Origin: Corynebacterium sp. HMSC04H06 | Lineage (GTDB): Bacteria; Actinomycetota; Actinomycetes; Mycobacteriales; Mycobacteriaceae | NCBI RefSeq assembly: GCF_001815935.1 | Contig: NZ_KV823444.1 | Coordinates: 1 to 64,000, forward strand | DNA length: 64,000 nt | Direction: 5' to 3' | Shown here: positions 20,394 to 30,788 of the stretch, piece after piece | Position numbering within the stretch: the stretch's first letter is position 1 | Layout of the letters: each line of letters starts with the position of its first letter | Position numbers and translations under genes: made by a program | Notes under the pieces: model-generated | Databases searched by the model: none | The model's input: the letters and a program-made list of their open reading frames with translations, nothing else | Told to the model about the DNA's origin: nothing

Positions 20394-20834
20394 ACACCGA
20401 TGGCCTACACGCGACCTTTTCCGCCAGCCACACTGTTTGGGGGCGTTGGCCTGCCGCCCCCACTTAGATGCCCACTTAGGCCACTGGCCAGCACAGATGC
20501 CTACCCTCCTTTGAGGGGAGGAAACGGGGCGTTTTCCGCGCAAACGACGGTGGGACGCCCACCACCTGCGATTGTTACCGTCTCGTTATAAACGGTGGTG
20601 AACCTCCTCATTGCTTCATAAAACCCTTCCACGCACCTGTGAGGGGGAGTTTCATAGCTTGGGCAGTTCTGTGAGTCTCGTTACCCTTGTTATGTTCCGC
20701 AGGTCATACTCCCACGGCACCACCTGGGAAAAAGACTCTGTAGGCAACCGTTCTTTCCTGCCCCTGGGCCGCTTGAGCTTTATCGCGCCCGGGTGGCGCA
20801 CTGTTTTACACATCAATTACTGCAAGGAGCCTTC
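20394..20834 (+). promoter_or_regulatory. Long upstream region of putP
   Basis: About 440 nt without a credible gene. It holds the 12-mer TCCGCAGGTCAT (20696-20707), identical to the right arm of the lutA palindrome; the preceding sequence (20630-20660) has no matching left arm. An AT-rich TTTTACACATCAATTA stretch (20812-20827) and AAGGAG (20824-20829) lie just before the putP GTG. No terminator or small RNA could be defined. Confidence 0.5.
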
Positions 20835-22400
20835 GTGGATACCTCAACCTGGTATGTCATCGCGATCATCATTTATATCTTCGCGATGCTCGCCATCGGT
20901 TACTGGAGCTACAAGCAAACCGATCAATACGACGACTACGTTCTGGGCGGGCGCGGGCTACACCCCTTCGTAGCGGCCCTGTCCGCGGGCGCCTCCGACA
21001 TGTCCGGCTGGCTGCTCATGGGTCTGCCCGGCGCCCTCTTTCTCACCGGCATGTCCGAGGTCTGGATGGCCATCGGCCTGACCTGTGGTGCCTGGGCTAA
21101 CTGGAAGTGGGTCGCCCCGCGCCTGCGCGCCTATTCGGAGGTGGCCGGAAACTCCATCACGGTCCCGTCCTTCTTCGAAAATCGCCTGCGCGACAAGTCC
21201 CGCCTGCTGCGCATTATCGCCGCGCTGATCATCATCTTCTTCTTCACTTTCTACGTCTCCTCCGGCATGGTCTCCGGCGGCCGCTACTTCGAGTCCACCT
21301 TCGGCGGCGACTACCTGACCGGCATGCTGATTATCGCCGCGGTCACCGTCGCCTACACCTTCGTCGGCGGCTTCCTTGCCGTGTCCTACACCGACGTCGT
21401 CCAGGGCGTTTTGATGTTCTGCTCGCTCATCATCGTGCCCGTCATGGCGATCATCTCCCTGGACAACCCGTCCGATATCTTCTCCTTCGCGGCGGAGAAC
21501 CCGTACGCCACCAACGGCGTGCTGGAGAACCCGAACTACTTCTCCCTGGTCTCCGGCGTGACCGCGGGCGTCATCATCGGCAACGTCGCCTGGGGCCTAG
21601 GCTACTTCGGCCAGCCGCACATCATCGTTCGCTTCATGGCGTTGCGCAAGCCCTCCGATGCCCGCCAGGGCCGGTTCTACGGCGTGACCTGGATGGCCCT
21701 GTCCGTCCTCGGCGCCATCTTCGTGGCCCTGTCCGCCACGGTCTTTTTCACCCAGAACGACTACTCCATCACCGACCAGGAGAACTTTGAGACCGTCTTC
21801 CTGGACATGGCCCAGGTCATGTTCCACCCGCTGCCGGCCGGCCTGGTACTGACTGCGGTGCTAGCCGCCATCATGTCCACCATGTCCTCCCAGCTGCTAG
21901 TGGTCTCCACCTCGCTCATCGAGGACCTGTGGAAGATCTTCTCCAAGAAGTCGCCCTCCCAGGGCCTGCTGATCAACCTCTCGCGCACCGCCGTCGTCGC
22001 CGTCGCGGTGGTTGCCGCCCTGCTGGCCATCAACCCGTCGGATTCCATCCTGGGTCTGGTCGGTTTCGCCTGGGCCGGCTTCGGCGCCGCCTTCGGTCCG
22101 CTGGTGCTTTTGTCCCTGTACTGGAAGCGCCTGAACGCCACCGGCGCCATCGCCGGCATGGTCGTCGGCGCGCTGACCACCATCATCTGGGGCAACATCC
22201 CGGCGCTGACCGAGACGCTCTACGAAATCGTCCCGGGCTTCGCCCTCTCGCTCATCGTGACCGTCGTGGTCTCCCTGGCGACCAAGCAGCCGCCGAAGGA
22301 AGTCCAGGACGAGTTCGACCAGGCAGAAAACCTCGTCAAGATCGTCTCCAAGGACGAGGACGTCGCCTTCGAGGACGCCGCCCAGCAGGTCAAGGACTAG
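20835..22400 (+). CDS. putP: Sodium/proline symporter PutP
   Basis: A 521-aa member of the sodium:solute symporter family with about 13 membrane helices, importing proline with Na+. Family marks are SAGASDMSGWLLMGLPGALF (residues 50-70), the segment FLAVSYTDVVQG near residue 190, and the Na+-site helix AAIMSTMSSQLLV near residue 345. The GTG at 20835 is chosen over a longer reading because AAGGAG lies just upstream and the protein then begins DTSTWYVIA like its relatives. It is followed by a bidirectional terminator. Confidence 0.93.
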   Translation: MDTSTWYVIAIIIYIFAMLAIGYWSYKQTDQYDDYVLGGRGLHPFVAALSAGASDMSGWLLMGLPGALFLTGMSEVWMAIGLTCGAWANWKWVAPRLRAYSEVAGNSITVPSFFENRLRDKSRLLRIIAALIIIFFFTFYVSSGMVSGGRYFESTFGGDYLTGMLIIAAVTVAYTFVGGFLAVSYTDVVQGVLMFCSLIIVPVMAIISLDNPSDIFSFAAENPYATNGVLENPNYFSLVSGVTAGVIIGNVAWGLGYFGQPHIIVRFMALRKPSDARQGRFYGVTWMALSVLGAIFVALSATVFFTQNDYSITDQENFETVFLDMAQVMFHPLPAGLVLTAVLAAIMSTMSSQLLVVSTSLIEDLWKIFSKKSPSQGLLINLSRTAVVAVAVVAALLAINPSDSILGLVGFAWAGFGAAFGPLVLLSLYWKRLNATGAIAGMVVGALTTIIWGNIPALTETLYEIVPGFALSLIVTVVVSLATKQPPKEVQDEFDQAENLVKIVSKDEDVAFEDAAQQVKD

Positions 22401-22437
22401 TTCCGTCTGACCCGCACGGCGCCTTCCCAAACAGAAG

Positions 22438-22491
22438 AAAAACCCCGCCTTCCCCGCCGCGTTCGTGCGCGGTCAGGAAAGCGGGATTTTT
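22438..22491. terminator. Bidirectional terminator between putP and the convergent membrane protein gene
   Basis: A stem AAAACCCCGCCTTCC / GGAAAGCGGGATTTTT (with mismatches) around an inner CCGCG...CGCGG hairpin. It has A-tracts on the left and T-tracts on the right, so it can act in both directions. Confidence 0.8.
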
Positions 22492-22515
22492 GCTTGCCGA
22501 TGCCCCTTTAAGGTC

Positions 22516-22959
22516 TTAGAGGAACATCAGGATGGCGATGACAACCCACAGCAGGTTGAAGATGCCGCTGAACATGGCCAGCTGCTTCTTATTCTTGGCG
22601 AAATCGGTGGTGCCCTCACCGGCCAGGGCGGCCATGGCCTGCTTCTGGCGCGGGATGATCAGGAAAAACAGCAGCGCCCAGGCGATAATCGCCAGCACGA
22701 TGGACGCGTGGAACTGGCCCTGGGTGCCGTAGGTAGACATATCCATCAGGAAGACGGCGATACCCAAAATCGGCACGATCGCGGAGATATAGCCGTAGGA
22801 ATTGGTGATGTTGTGCAGGGTGCGGGTGGCACCGAGGGCCTTGTCGTCGCCCTCGGCGGCCTTCAGCATCTGCGGGCCGAACTGCGACGTCGCCACGGTG
22901 ACCGGGCCCAACAGCAAGATCGCGGCGATCACGTGCGCGGCGATGAACAAAGAAGTCAT
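22516..22959 (-). CDS. Four-helix integral membrane protein (DUF2269-like)
   Basis: A 147-aa protein with four hydrophobic helices (residues about 3-23, 49-72, 83-103 and 124-146) and a short charged loop around RQKQAMAAL. The start MTSLFIAAHV is preceded by GGAGC at normal spacing; an upstream extension is open but not hydrophobic. It resembles small membrane proteins of the DUF2269 type, but the assignment is from pattern only and the function is unknown. Confidence 0.7.
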   Translation of the reverse strand: MTSLFIAAHVIAAILLLGPVTVATSQFGPQMLKAAEGDDKALGATRTLHNITNSYGYISAIVPILGIAVFLMDMSTYGTQGQFHASIVLAIIAWALLFFLIIPRQKQAMAALAGEGTTDFAKNKKQLAMFSGIFNLLWVVIAILMFL

Positions 22960-23079
22960 AATAGTTGCTCCAGAACCTTTCTCACGGGTTTTTGCGACGG
23001 CTAAGGGAAAGCGCCGCTCATAGGAAAACTGCCGTGCATGGGACACGGCTTCCGCAGTTAACCCTATCGTTAAACCGGG

Positions 23080-23718
23080 TCAAATGGTCAACCGGCACTG
23101 CGCCCGCATGACCTGGACGTCCCGCCGCGGCAGGGGCAGGCCGTATTCCGCGGCGACAGCCGCCAGCCGGCGCACATACCAGCAACGCTGCCCCGCCGCC
23201 GGGGGCAGCCACCGGGCCGGCAGATCGTCGGACTTGTCGCGATTGACCTCGTCCCGGGTCACCACCAGGTTAAGCGGATCGTTGGCAAAGTCCTGCCGCC
23301 GCTGCGCCGACCAGGTGTGCGCGCCCAGGTCCCACGCGGCAGACAGCGGGAAGACGTGGTCGACCTCCACCGGGATATCCCCGCGGCGCAGGGGCACCTC
23401 GGTGTCGGCATAAGGATCGTGGAGACTGCCCCGGCTGATGTCACAGGCGCCGCTGCGGCGCAGCTGCGAGGTCTGCTCCAGGATGGCGACCTCCCGGGTG
23501 GTGCACGCCGACCGCGGGGCCGCAGCCCACCCGGAACCGAAGGCCTCGCGCTCGTAGCCCAGCACGCGCTGGCGCTGTTCGATCGCCTCCACCCGTGCCA
23601 GGCTAGCGCTAAGCTCCGGTAGCCCGTCGGGCGCCGCGGGCTTAACAAACGGGGCGACTTGCGCGCAGAGGTAAACCAGAGTGCACAGACAAAGGAACCA
23701 CAGGAAACGTTGGCGCAT
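23080..23718 (-). CDS. Secreted HNH-type nuclease (DUF1524/GmrSD C-terminal fold)
   Basis: A 212-aa protein with an N-terminal signal or anchor (FLWFLCLCTLVYLCAQ). The nuclease core is VEVDHVFPLSAAWDLGA (near residue 117) followed by FANDPLNLVVTRDEVNRDKSDD, the His-Asn-Asn layout of the DUF1524 HNH family. Actinobacteria commonly carry such exported nucleases, probably for extracellular DNA. Six cysteines outside the signal would allow disulphide bonds in an exported protein. It is a single-gene unit. Confidence 0.85.
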   Translation of the reverse strand: MRQRFLWFLCLCTLVYLCAQVAPFVKPAAPDGLPELSASLARVEAIEQRQRVLGYEREAFGSGWAAAPRSACTTREVAILEQTSQLRRSGACDISRGSLHDPYADTEVPLRRGDIPVEVDHVFPLSAAWDLGAHTWSAQRRQDFANDPLNLVVTRDEVNRDKSDDLPARWLPPAAGQRCWYVRRLAAVAAEYGLPLPRRDVQVMRAQCRLTI

Positions 23719-23785
23719 GCCTTTATAGACTGCGCCGGGCTTCCTGTGGTTCCCTGGCTGGCTGTGGAGCTCTCCGGTTAGCGTG

Positions 23786-25744
23786 CTAGTCGTGCCAGCG
23801 GCCGCGGCCGCCCTTGTCGCCGCGGCGTCCGCCGTCGCGGCGACGGCCCCCGCGGTTGTCGCGGTTATCGTCGCGGTGGAATCCGCGGCGCGGCGGGCGC
23901 CCGGTGTCCTTCTGGATGTTGATGAGCTGCCCGGAGATCCGGGTGTCCTTCAACCGGTCCAGCACGGCCGGGTCCAGGTTCTTCGGCAGGTCGACCAAGG
24001 TGTGGCCAACCGCGATGGTGATCCGCCCGAAGTCCTTGGAGGACAGGCCGCCCTCGTTGGCGATGGCCCCCACGATGGCCCCCGGGCGGACGTTCTGGCG
24101 CTTGCCCACGTCCAGGCGGTAGGTCTCAAAGTCGCCGTCCGGGCGCTTCGGGCCGCGGTCCCGGTCGCGGTCCCTAAAGCGGCCGCCGCGCTTGTCGCCG
24201 CGGTCGCCGCGATCGTCCCGGCGGAAGCGCTCCTTGTCGCGCTTGTCCTTCTTGCTGACCGGCTGTTCCTTCATCAGGAACTCAGAGCCGGCCTGCAGCT
24301 GTACCGCCAGGGAGGCCGCGATGTCGTCCATGCCGACGTTGTTGACCTCGGAGTACTTGCGAACCAGGCCGCGGAAGAGCTCCATCTGCTTGTCGCCCAG
24401 GGTCTCCGTGATGGACTGCGCGAACTTCTCCTTGCGCTTGACGTTGACCTCGTCGACGGTGGGTAGCTCCATCTCCTCCAGCCGCGCGTTGGTCACGCGC
24501 TCGATGGAGCGCAGCATACGCCGCTCGCGCGGGGTAACGAACAGGATGGCCTCGCCGGTGCGGCCGGCACGCCCCGTGCGGCCGATGCGGTGGACGTAGG
24601 ACTCCGTGTCGTTCGGGATGTCGTAGTTGACCACGTGGGTGATGCGCTCGACGTCTAGGCCGCGGGCGGCCACGTCGGTAGCCACCAGGATGTCCAGGCG
24701 GCCGTCCTTGAGCTGATCCACGGTGCGCTCGCGCTGGTTCTGCGCGATGTCGCCGTTGATAGCGGCGGCGGAATAGCCGGCATCGGACAGCTTTTCGGCG
24801 ACCTCTTCGGTCTCGTGCTTGGTCCGGCAGAAGACGATGATGGCGTCGTAGTCCGTGACCTCGAGGATCCGGGTGAACGCGTCCATCTTCGCGCGGTGCG
24901 GGGTCAGCAGGAAGCGCTGCGTGATGTTGTCGTTGGTGCGGCGCTCGGACTTGACGGTCACCTCGGCCGGGCTGTCCAGGTACTGCTTGGACAGGCGGCG
25001 GATGCTGTTTGGCATGGTGGCCGAGAACAGCGCGACCTGCTTGTTATCCGGGGTGTCTTCTAGGATGCGCTCGACGTCCTCCTGGAAGCCCATGTTCAGC
25101 ATCTCATCGGCCTCGTCGAGGACCAGGAAGCGCAGCTGGGACAGGTCCAGCGACCCCTTCTCCAGGTGGTCGATGACGCGGCCCGGGGTGCCGACGATGA
25201 TCTGGGCGCCGCGGCGCAGGCCGGACAGCTGGATGCCGTAGGCCTGGCCGCCGTAGATCGGTAGGACCTCGATGTTGCCCAGGTGATCGGCGAAGGACTG
25301 GAAGGAGTCCGCGACCTGCAGGGCCAGCTCGCGTGTCGGAGCCAGCACGAGGGCCTGCGGGTGGCGGGCCTGCTCGTCGATGCGGGCCAGGATCGGCAGC
25401 GCGAAGGCCGCCGTCTTGCCGGTACCGGTCTGGGCGAGGCCGACCACGTCGCGGCCTTCCATCAGGATCGGGATGGTTTCCGCTTGGATGGGAGAAGGGG
25501 TGGTGAAACCAACGCTGGCCACGGCGTCAAGCACTTCGCTTGGCAGGCCTAGGCCGTCAAACCCCTGGGAGTTGTCATTGGCCGAATCCTGGGATTCGGC
25601 GCCGGCGCCCTCAGAAGCTTGCGCAGCCCCGGTGTTCTCCGCAGCTTCTGCTGCCACACCTTGCGCGTTGTCCTGAGATTCCGACTGTTGAGAAAATTCT
25701 TCCGGCTCGTTGACGCCGCCGGTGGCGTTATCGGTAATGCTCAT
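23786..25744 (-). CDS. DEAD-box RNA helicase (DeaD/CsdA type)
   Basis: A 652-aa ATP-dependent RNA helicase. It has an acidic, Gln/Asn-rich N-terminal tail (1-65), the Q motif region FTTPSPIQ, motif I AQTGTGKT, motif II DEAD, motif III SAT and motif VI HRIGRTGRAGR. Then come a dimerisation region, a DbpA-type RNA-binding domain (about 545-620) and an RGG/RD-rich tail. This is the ribosome-assembly and cold-shock class. The start codon sits at the foot of an 11-bp hairpin (25744-25777), hinting at RNA-level control. Confidence 0.94.
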   Translation of the reverse strand: MSITDNATGGVNEPEEFSQQSESQDNAQGVAAEAAENTGAAQASEGAGAESQDSANDNSQGFDGLGLPSEVLDAVASVGFTTPSPIQAETIPILMEGRDVVGLAQTGTGKTAAFALPILARIDEQARHPQALVLAPTRELALQVADSFQSFADHLGNIEVLPIYGGQAYGIQLSGLRRGAQIIVGTPGRVIDHLEKGSLDLSQLRFLVLDEADEMLNMGFQEDVERILEDTPDNKQVALFSATMPNSIRRLSKQYLDSPAEVTVKSERRTNDNITQRFLLTPHRAKMDAFTRILEVTDYDAIIVFCRTKHETEEVAEKLSDAGYSAAAINGDIAQNQRERTVDQLKDGRLDILVATDVAARGLDVERITHVVNYDIPNDTESYVHRIGRTGRAGRTGEAILFVTPRERRMLRSIERVTNARLEEMELPTVDEVNVKRKEKFAQSITETLGDKQMELFRGLVRKYSEVNNVGMDDIAASLAVQLQAGSEFLMKEQPVSKKDKRDKERFRRDDRGDRGDKRGGRFRDRDRDRGPKRPDGDFETYRLDVGKRQNVRPGAIVGAIANEGGLSSKDFGRITIAVGHTLVDLPKNLDPAVLDRLKDTRISGQLINIQKDTGRPPRRGFHRDDNRDNRGGRRRDGGRRGDKGGRGRWHD

Positions 25745-25777
25745 TGCCCGCCCAACATTACGCTAATGGGCGGGCAA
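25744..25777 (-). promoter_or_regulatory. Hairpin containing the helicase start codon
   Basis: TTGCCCGCCCA and TGGGCGGGCAA form a perfect 11-bp inverted repeat with a 12-nt loop. On the minus strand the right arm runs directly into ATG. A TAATGT -10-like box lies in the loop. There is no T-tract, so a simple terminator for hutI is less likely than an operator or leader structure. Confidence 0.75.
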
Positions 25778-25818
25778 ACACCATTGGGACTAGCCCCGGC
25801 GCGTTGGGGCCCGGCCGG

Positions 25819-27018
25819 CTAGCTGTTCTCGGCGACCAATTCCCCGGCTACGTAGGTGCGCCACGTGGCCGGCATGCCCGGGCGGTACGCCAAGTTAATG
25901 GCGTTTTCCGCGGTCAACACGTGCAGGTCTGCGGCCGCGCCGACCACCAGCTGGCCCTTGGCCGGGCGCCCGGCTGCGTCCTTGCCGCCGTCGACGGCGT
26001 GGCGGCGCAGCGCCTTCGCCCCGCCCAGGGTGGCCGCGGCGATGGCCTCGTCCAGGCTCAGGTGCTGCTGGAGCACCGCCGTGGTCACGCAGAAATTCAT
26101 CGAGGAGGTATAGCTCGTGCCCGGGTTCAGGTTAGAGGCGATCGCGACGGTCACGCCGGCATCGATGAGCGTGCGGCCCGGCGCGAGCGGCTGCCTGGTG
26201 GACAGATCGCAGGCCGGCAGCATGGTCGCCACAGTCTCCGAATCCGCCAGGCGCGCGATGTCCGCGTCGCTTAAGTAGTTGACGTGGTCGACGGAGGCGG
26301 CACCGAGCTCGACGGCCAGCGCCACGCCCGGGCCCTCGCCCAGCTGGTTGCCGTGCACGCGCAGCCCCAGCCCCGCGGCGCGGCCGGCCTCCAAGACGCG
26401 GCGGGATTGTTCCTCGTTGAACGCGCCGCGCTCGCAGAAGACGTCGATCCAGCCGCAGTAGGGCGCGACTTTGTCCAGCATCGGCCCGACGACCTGCTCG
26501 ACGTAGGCCTCGGCCTCCTGCCCCGGCGGCACCAGGTGCGCGCCGAGGAAGGTCACCTCGTCCACGTACTGGCTGGCCACCCGGGCGGCCTCGACCTCGG
26601 AGTCCACTTCCAGGCCGTAGCCGGTCTTGGTCTCGAACGTCGTGGTGCCGCCTGCGTGCCCGGCTGCCACGCGCTCGCGCACCAGCTGGCTCAGCCGCTC
26701 CGCGCCGGCCGAGCGCGTGGCCTCCATGGTCACCGCGATTCCGCCGGCTGCGTAGTCGCCGCCGGCCATCCGGGCCTCGAATTCCTCGGCGCGGTTGCCA
26801 TCGAAGACCATGTGCGTGTGGGAGTCCACCCAGCCGGGCAGGACGGCACGCCCGCCCAGGTCAACGGTCTCGGCGTCTGCGTATTTCCCGGGCAGCTCGG
26901 CGGCGGGGCCGACCCAGGCGATGGTGCCGGCGTCGTCAGCCACCAGCGCGGCGTCAGTGATGGTGCCGGCTTCGGCTACCGTGCGGAGCTCGGAAATATT
27001 GCGAAATACCTTGGTCAT
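25819..27018 (-). CDS. hutI: Imidazolonepropionase
   Basis: Third step of histidine degradation: hydrolyses 4-imidazolone-5-propionate to N-formimino-L-glutamate. It is 399 aa, amidohydrolase fold, with the metal site DSHTHMVF near residue 65, ERGAFNEEQ near residue 207, HGNQLGEG (near 237) and the LNPGTSYT segment near residue 300. AGGACGC precedes the ATG. It lies 56 nt behind hutU and is very likely co-transcribed with it. Confidence 0.96.
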   Translation of the reverse strand: MTKVFRNISELRTVAEAGTITDAALVADDAGTIAWVGPAAELPGKYADAETVDLGGRAVLPGWVDSHTHMVFDGNRAEEFEARMAGGDYAAGGIAVTMEATRSAGAERLSQLVRERVAAGHAGGTTTFETKTGYGLEVDSEVEAARVASQYVDEVTFLGAHLVPPGQEAEAYVEQVVGPMLDKVAPYCGWIDVFCERGAFNEEQSRRVLEAGRAAGLGLRVHGNQLGEGPGVALAVELGAASVDHVNYLSDADIARLADSETVATMLPACDLSTRQPLAPGRTLIDAGVTVAIASNLNPGTSYTSSMNFCVTTAVLQQHLSLDEAIAAATLGGAKALRRHAVDGGKDAAGRPAKGQLVVGAAADLHVLTAENAINLAYRPGMPATWRTYVAGELVAENS

Positions 27019-27074
27019 GCGTCCTGCCTTTCTGCAGCGGGCTTGGTCGAGGGGGCAAACGGTGCTTTGTCGCT

Positions 27075-28751
<1,677 letters not shown>

Positions 28752-28969
28752 TTACTATTCCTTCCTCTGAATTCCGGCGGCAGGTCAGCACGCGCTTGCC
28801 GATGCCGCCTCGCCTTCCCCGGGGCGTTGGGGACCGGTTTCCCGGGGCTGTCTCCCCGATTACCCCTGAAGTGGGTGGGCGGCACCGCGCACATGCACGG
28901 AGGTGGAGCAACCACATGTGGGATTGTGCTCCACCGCGTGCCGTGCAATAAAAGTAACCCGCGTCATAC
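28752..28969 (-). promoter_or_regulatory. hutU upstream region with nested inverted repeats
   Basis: Arms GGTGGAGCA (28902-28910) and TGCTCCACC (28927-28935) enclose the 10-bp palindrome CCACATGTGG (28912-28921). A further pair, GCACGG (28895-28900) and CCGTGC (28941-28946), extends the symmetry. It is a candidate regulator site for hutUI. No clear -10 can be fixed. Confidence 0.6.
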
Positions 28970-29013
28970 TAAAAAGTCCCGTACCCGAGGACCTAGCTGT
29001 CTCAGATACGGGA
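28970..29013 (-). terminator. Terminator behind hutH
   Basis: Read on the minus strand, a 13-bp stem TCCCGTATCTGAG / CTCGGGTACGGGA (two G-T pairs) is followed by CTTTTTAG. It separates hutH from hutUI. Confidence 0.85.
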
Positions 29014-29033
29014 TTGCGCTGGTGTACGCTGGT

Positions 29034-30623
29034 TTATTGCAGCTGGCCGACCGCGGATTCGGCCGCCCGCAGGAAGGTGCCGTCCTGCACCATCTGCACC
29101 GCAGCGGCGATTTCCGGGGCCAGGTAGCGGTCCGGCCCCGCCCCCGGGACCCGTTCCCGGAGCGCTGCCACCACCGCGGCCACGCCGGCGCCGGGGGTGG
29201 TCCCCCGCAGGTCGATGCCGCGTGCCGCAGTCAGGATCTCAATCGCCACCACGCGCTGTGCGCCGTCGATGCCGCGCCGCAGCTTGCGCGCCGCCGACCA
29301 GCCCATGGAGACGTGGTCTTCCTGCATGGCCGACGACGGGATGGAATCCGCCGACGCCGGGGCCGCCAGGCGCTTCAGCTCGCCGACGATGCCGGCCTGC
29401 GTGTACTGCGCGATCATGTGGCCGGAGTCCACGCCCGGATCGTCCGCGACGAACGCGGGCAGGCCGCGGTTGCGTGCCACGTCCAAAAAGCGGTCCGTGC
29501 GCCGCTCCGAGACGGAGGCGAGATCCGCTACCACGATCGCCAGAAAGTCGAGCACATAAGCCACGGGCGCGCCGTGGAAATTGCCGTTGGAGACCACCCG
29601 GCCGTCCAGGGCCACGACCGGGTTGTCTACCGCCGCGGCCAGCTCGTTGACGGCCACCTGGCGGGCGTGCTCCAGCGTGTCCCGGAAGCCGCCGGCCACC
29701 TGCGGGGCGCAGCGCACCGAGTAGGCATCCTGGACGTGCGACTGCGCGAACTCGTCGTGGGCCTGGGACAGGTTCTCCGATGCGGCGGCCAGCGCGCGGA
29801 CGTTCGCCGCCGCGGCGGCCTGACCGGGGTGCGGGCGTAGCTGCTGCAGGTCGTCGGCGAAGACGTCGAGGCTGCCCTGCAGGCCCTCCAGCGTCAGCGC
29901 GGTCGCGATATCCGCCTGCCGGGCCAGCGCCTCCAGGTCCGCGATAGCCAGGCACAGCTGTCCCAGCATCCCGTCGGTGCCGTTGATCAGCGCCAGGCCC
30001 TCCTTCTCCCGCAGCTGCAGCGGCTGGATCCCGGCGCCCTCCAAGGCCTCGGCCGCCGGCTGCCGCTTGCCCTCCACGCGAACCTCCCCCTCGCCCAGCA
30101 GCGCCAGGGCGCAGTGCGCCAGCGGGGCCAGATCGCCGGAGCAGCCCAGCGAGCCGTACTCGTAGACCACCGGCACGATCCCGGCGTTCAGCGCCGCCGC
30201 GTAAGTGTCCACCACGACGGGGCGCACGCCGGTGCGCCCCGTGCACAGCGTGGACAGACGCAGCAACATCAGCGCGCGGATGACCTCTTCTTCCACCTCT
30301 GGCCCCGAGCCGGCCGCGTGGGAGCGCACCAGGGACAGCTGCAGCTGGGCGCGCTTTTCGGCGGGTATATGCCGGTGGGCCAGCGCGCCGAAGCCGGTGG
30401 AAATCCCATAGACCAGCGTCTCCGCAGCGGCCAAGTCTTCGACCCGCCGCCGGGTGGCCGCCACCTCTTCCCGCGCGTCCGGGGCCACCGTCACGCGTGC
30501 GCCGTGGCGGGCCACCGCCACGACCTCGGCGATACTCAGCCCGCCGATCCCTACTTCCACTTCCCTAATATCTCTGCTATCTCCGCCCGTGAAAGCGGTC
30601 TTGTCAGCCTTAAATTCAGCCAT
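29034..30623 (-). CDS. hutH: Histidine ammonia-lyase
   Basis: Deaminates histidine to urocanate, the entry step of the pathway. It is 529 aa from the ATG at 30623 (GAAGGAG upstream); the longer open frame lacks family similarity. The MIO cofactor motif, normally Ala-Ser-Gly, reads Cys-Ser-Gly here (LGCSGDLAPLAH, near residue 160), which I believe is also seen in other actinobacterial HutH enzymes. Other marks are STGFGALAHRHI near residue 70, NGTDGMLGQL and QEDHVSMGWSAARKL. It is terminated separately from hutUI. Confidence 0.96.
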   Translation of the reverse strand: MAEFKADKTAFTGGDSRDIREVEVGIGGLSIAEVVAVARHGARVTVAPDAREEVAATRRRVEDLAAAETLVYGISTGFGALAHRHIPAEKRAQLQLSLVRSHAAGSGPEVEEEVIRALMLLRLSTLCTGRTGVRPVVVDTYAAALNAGIVPVVYEYGSLGCSGDLAPLAHCALALLGEGEVRVEGKRQPAAEALEGAGIQPLQLREKEGLALINGTDGMLGQLCLAIADLEALARQADIATALTLEGLQGSLDVFADDLQQLRPHPGQAAAAANVRALAAASENLSQAHDEFAQSHVQDAYSVRCAPQVAGGFRDTLEHARQVAVNELAAAVDNPVVALDGRVVSNGNFHGAPVAYVLDFLAIVVADLASVSERRTDRFLDVARNRGLPAFVADDPGVDSGHMIAQYTQAGIVGELKRLAAPASADSIPSSAMQEDHVSMGWSAARKLRRGIDGAQRVVAIEILTAARGIDLRGTTPGAGVAAVVAALRERVPGAGPDRYLAPEIAAAVQMVQDGTFLRAAESAVGQLQ

Positions 30624-30788
30624 GGTCAGTTGTCTCCTTCTCGTAGCCTGGACCGTCCCCAGCCTTGTGCGCCGCGGAACGCTACTTCCAGACACTAACC
30701 CCAATTTGTGTCATTTACCGCACGTTTGGCTGAAAATGCTGTGCCTCTCTTTGGCCGGTTGTTCCGTGGGCGGTGGCCTTTGCCCTCA

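Noticed and set aside
20630..20660. Left arm of the lut palindrome upstream of putP
   Set aside because: ACCTGTGAGG resembles ACCTGCGGA only weakly and its distance to the right arm does not match.
29239..30246. Minus-strand alternate frame inside hutH
   Set aside because: A glycine/arginine-rich shadow; the HutH frame has full family motifs.
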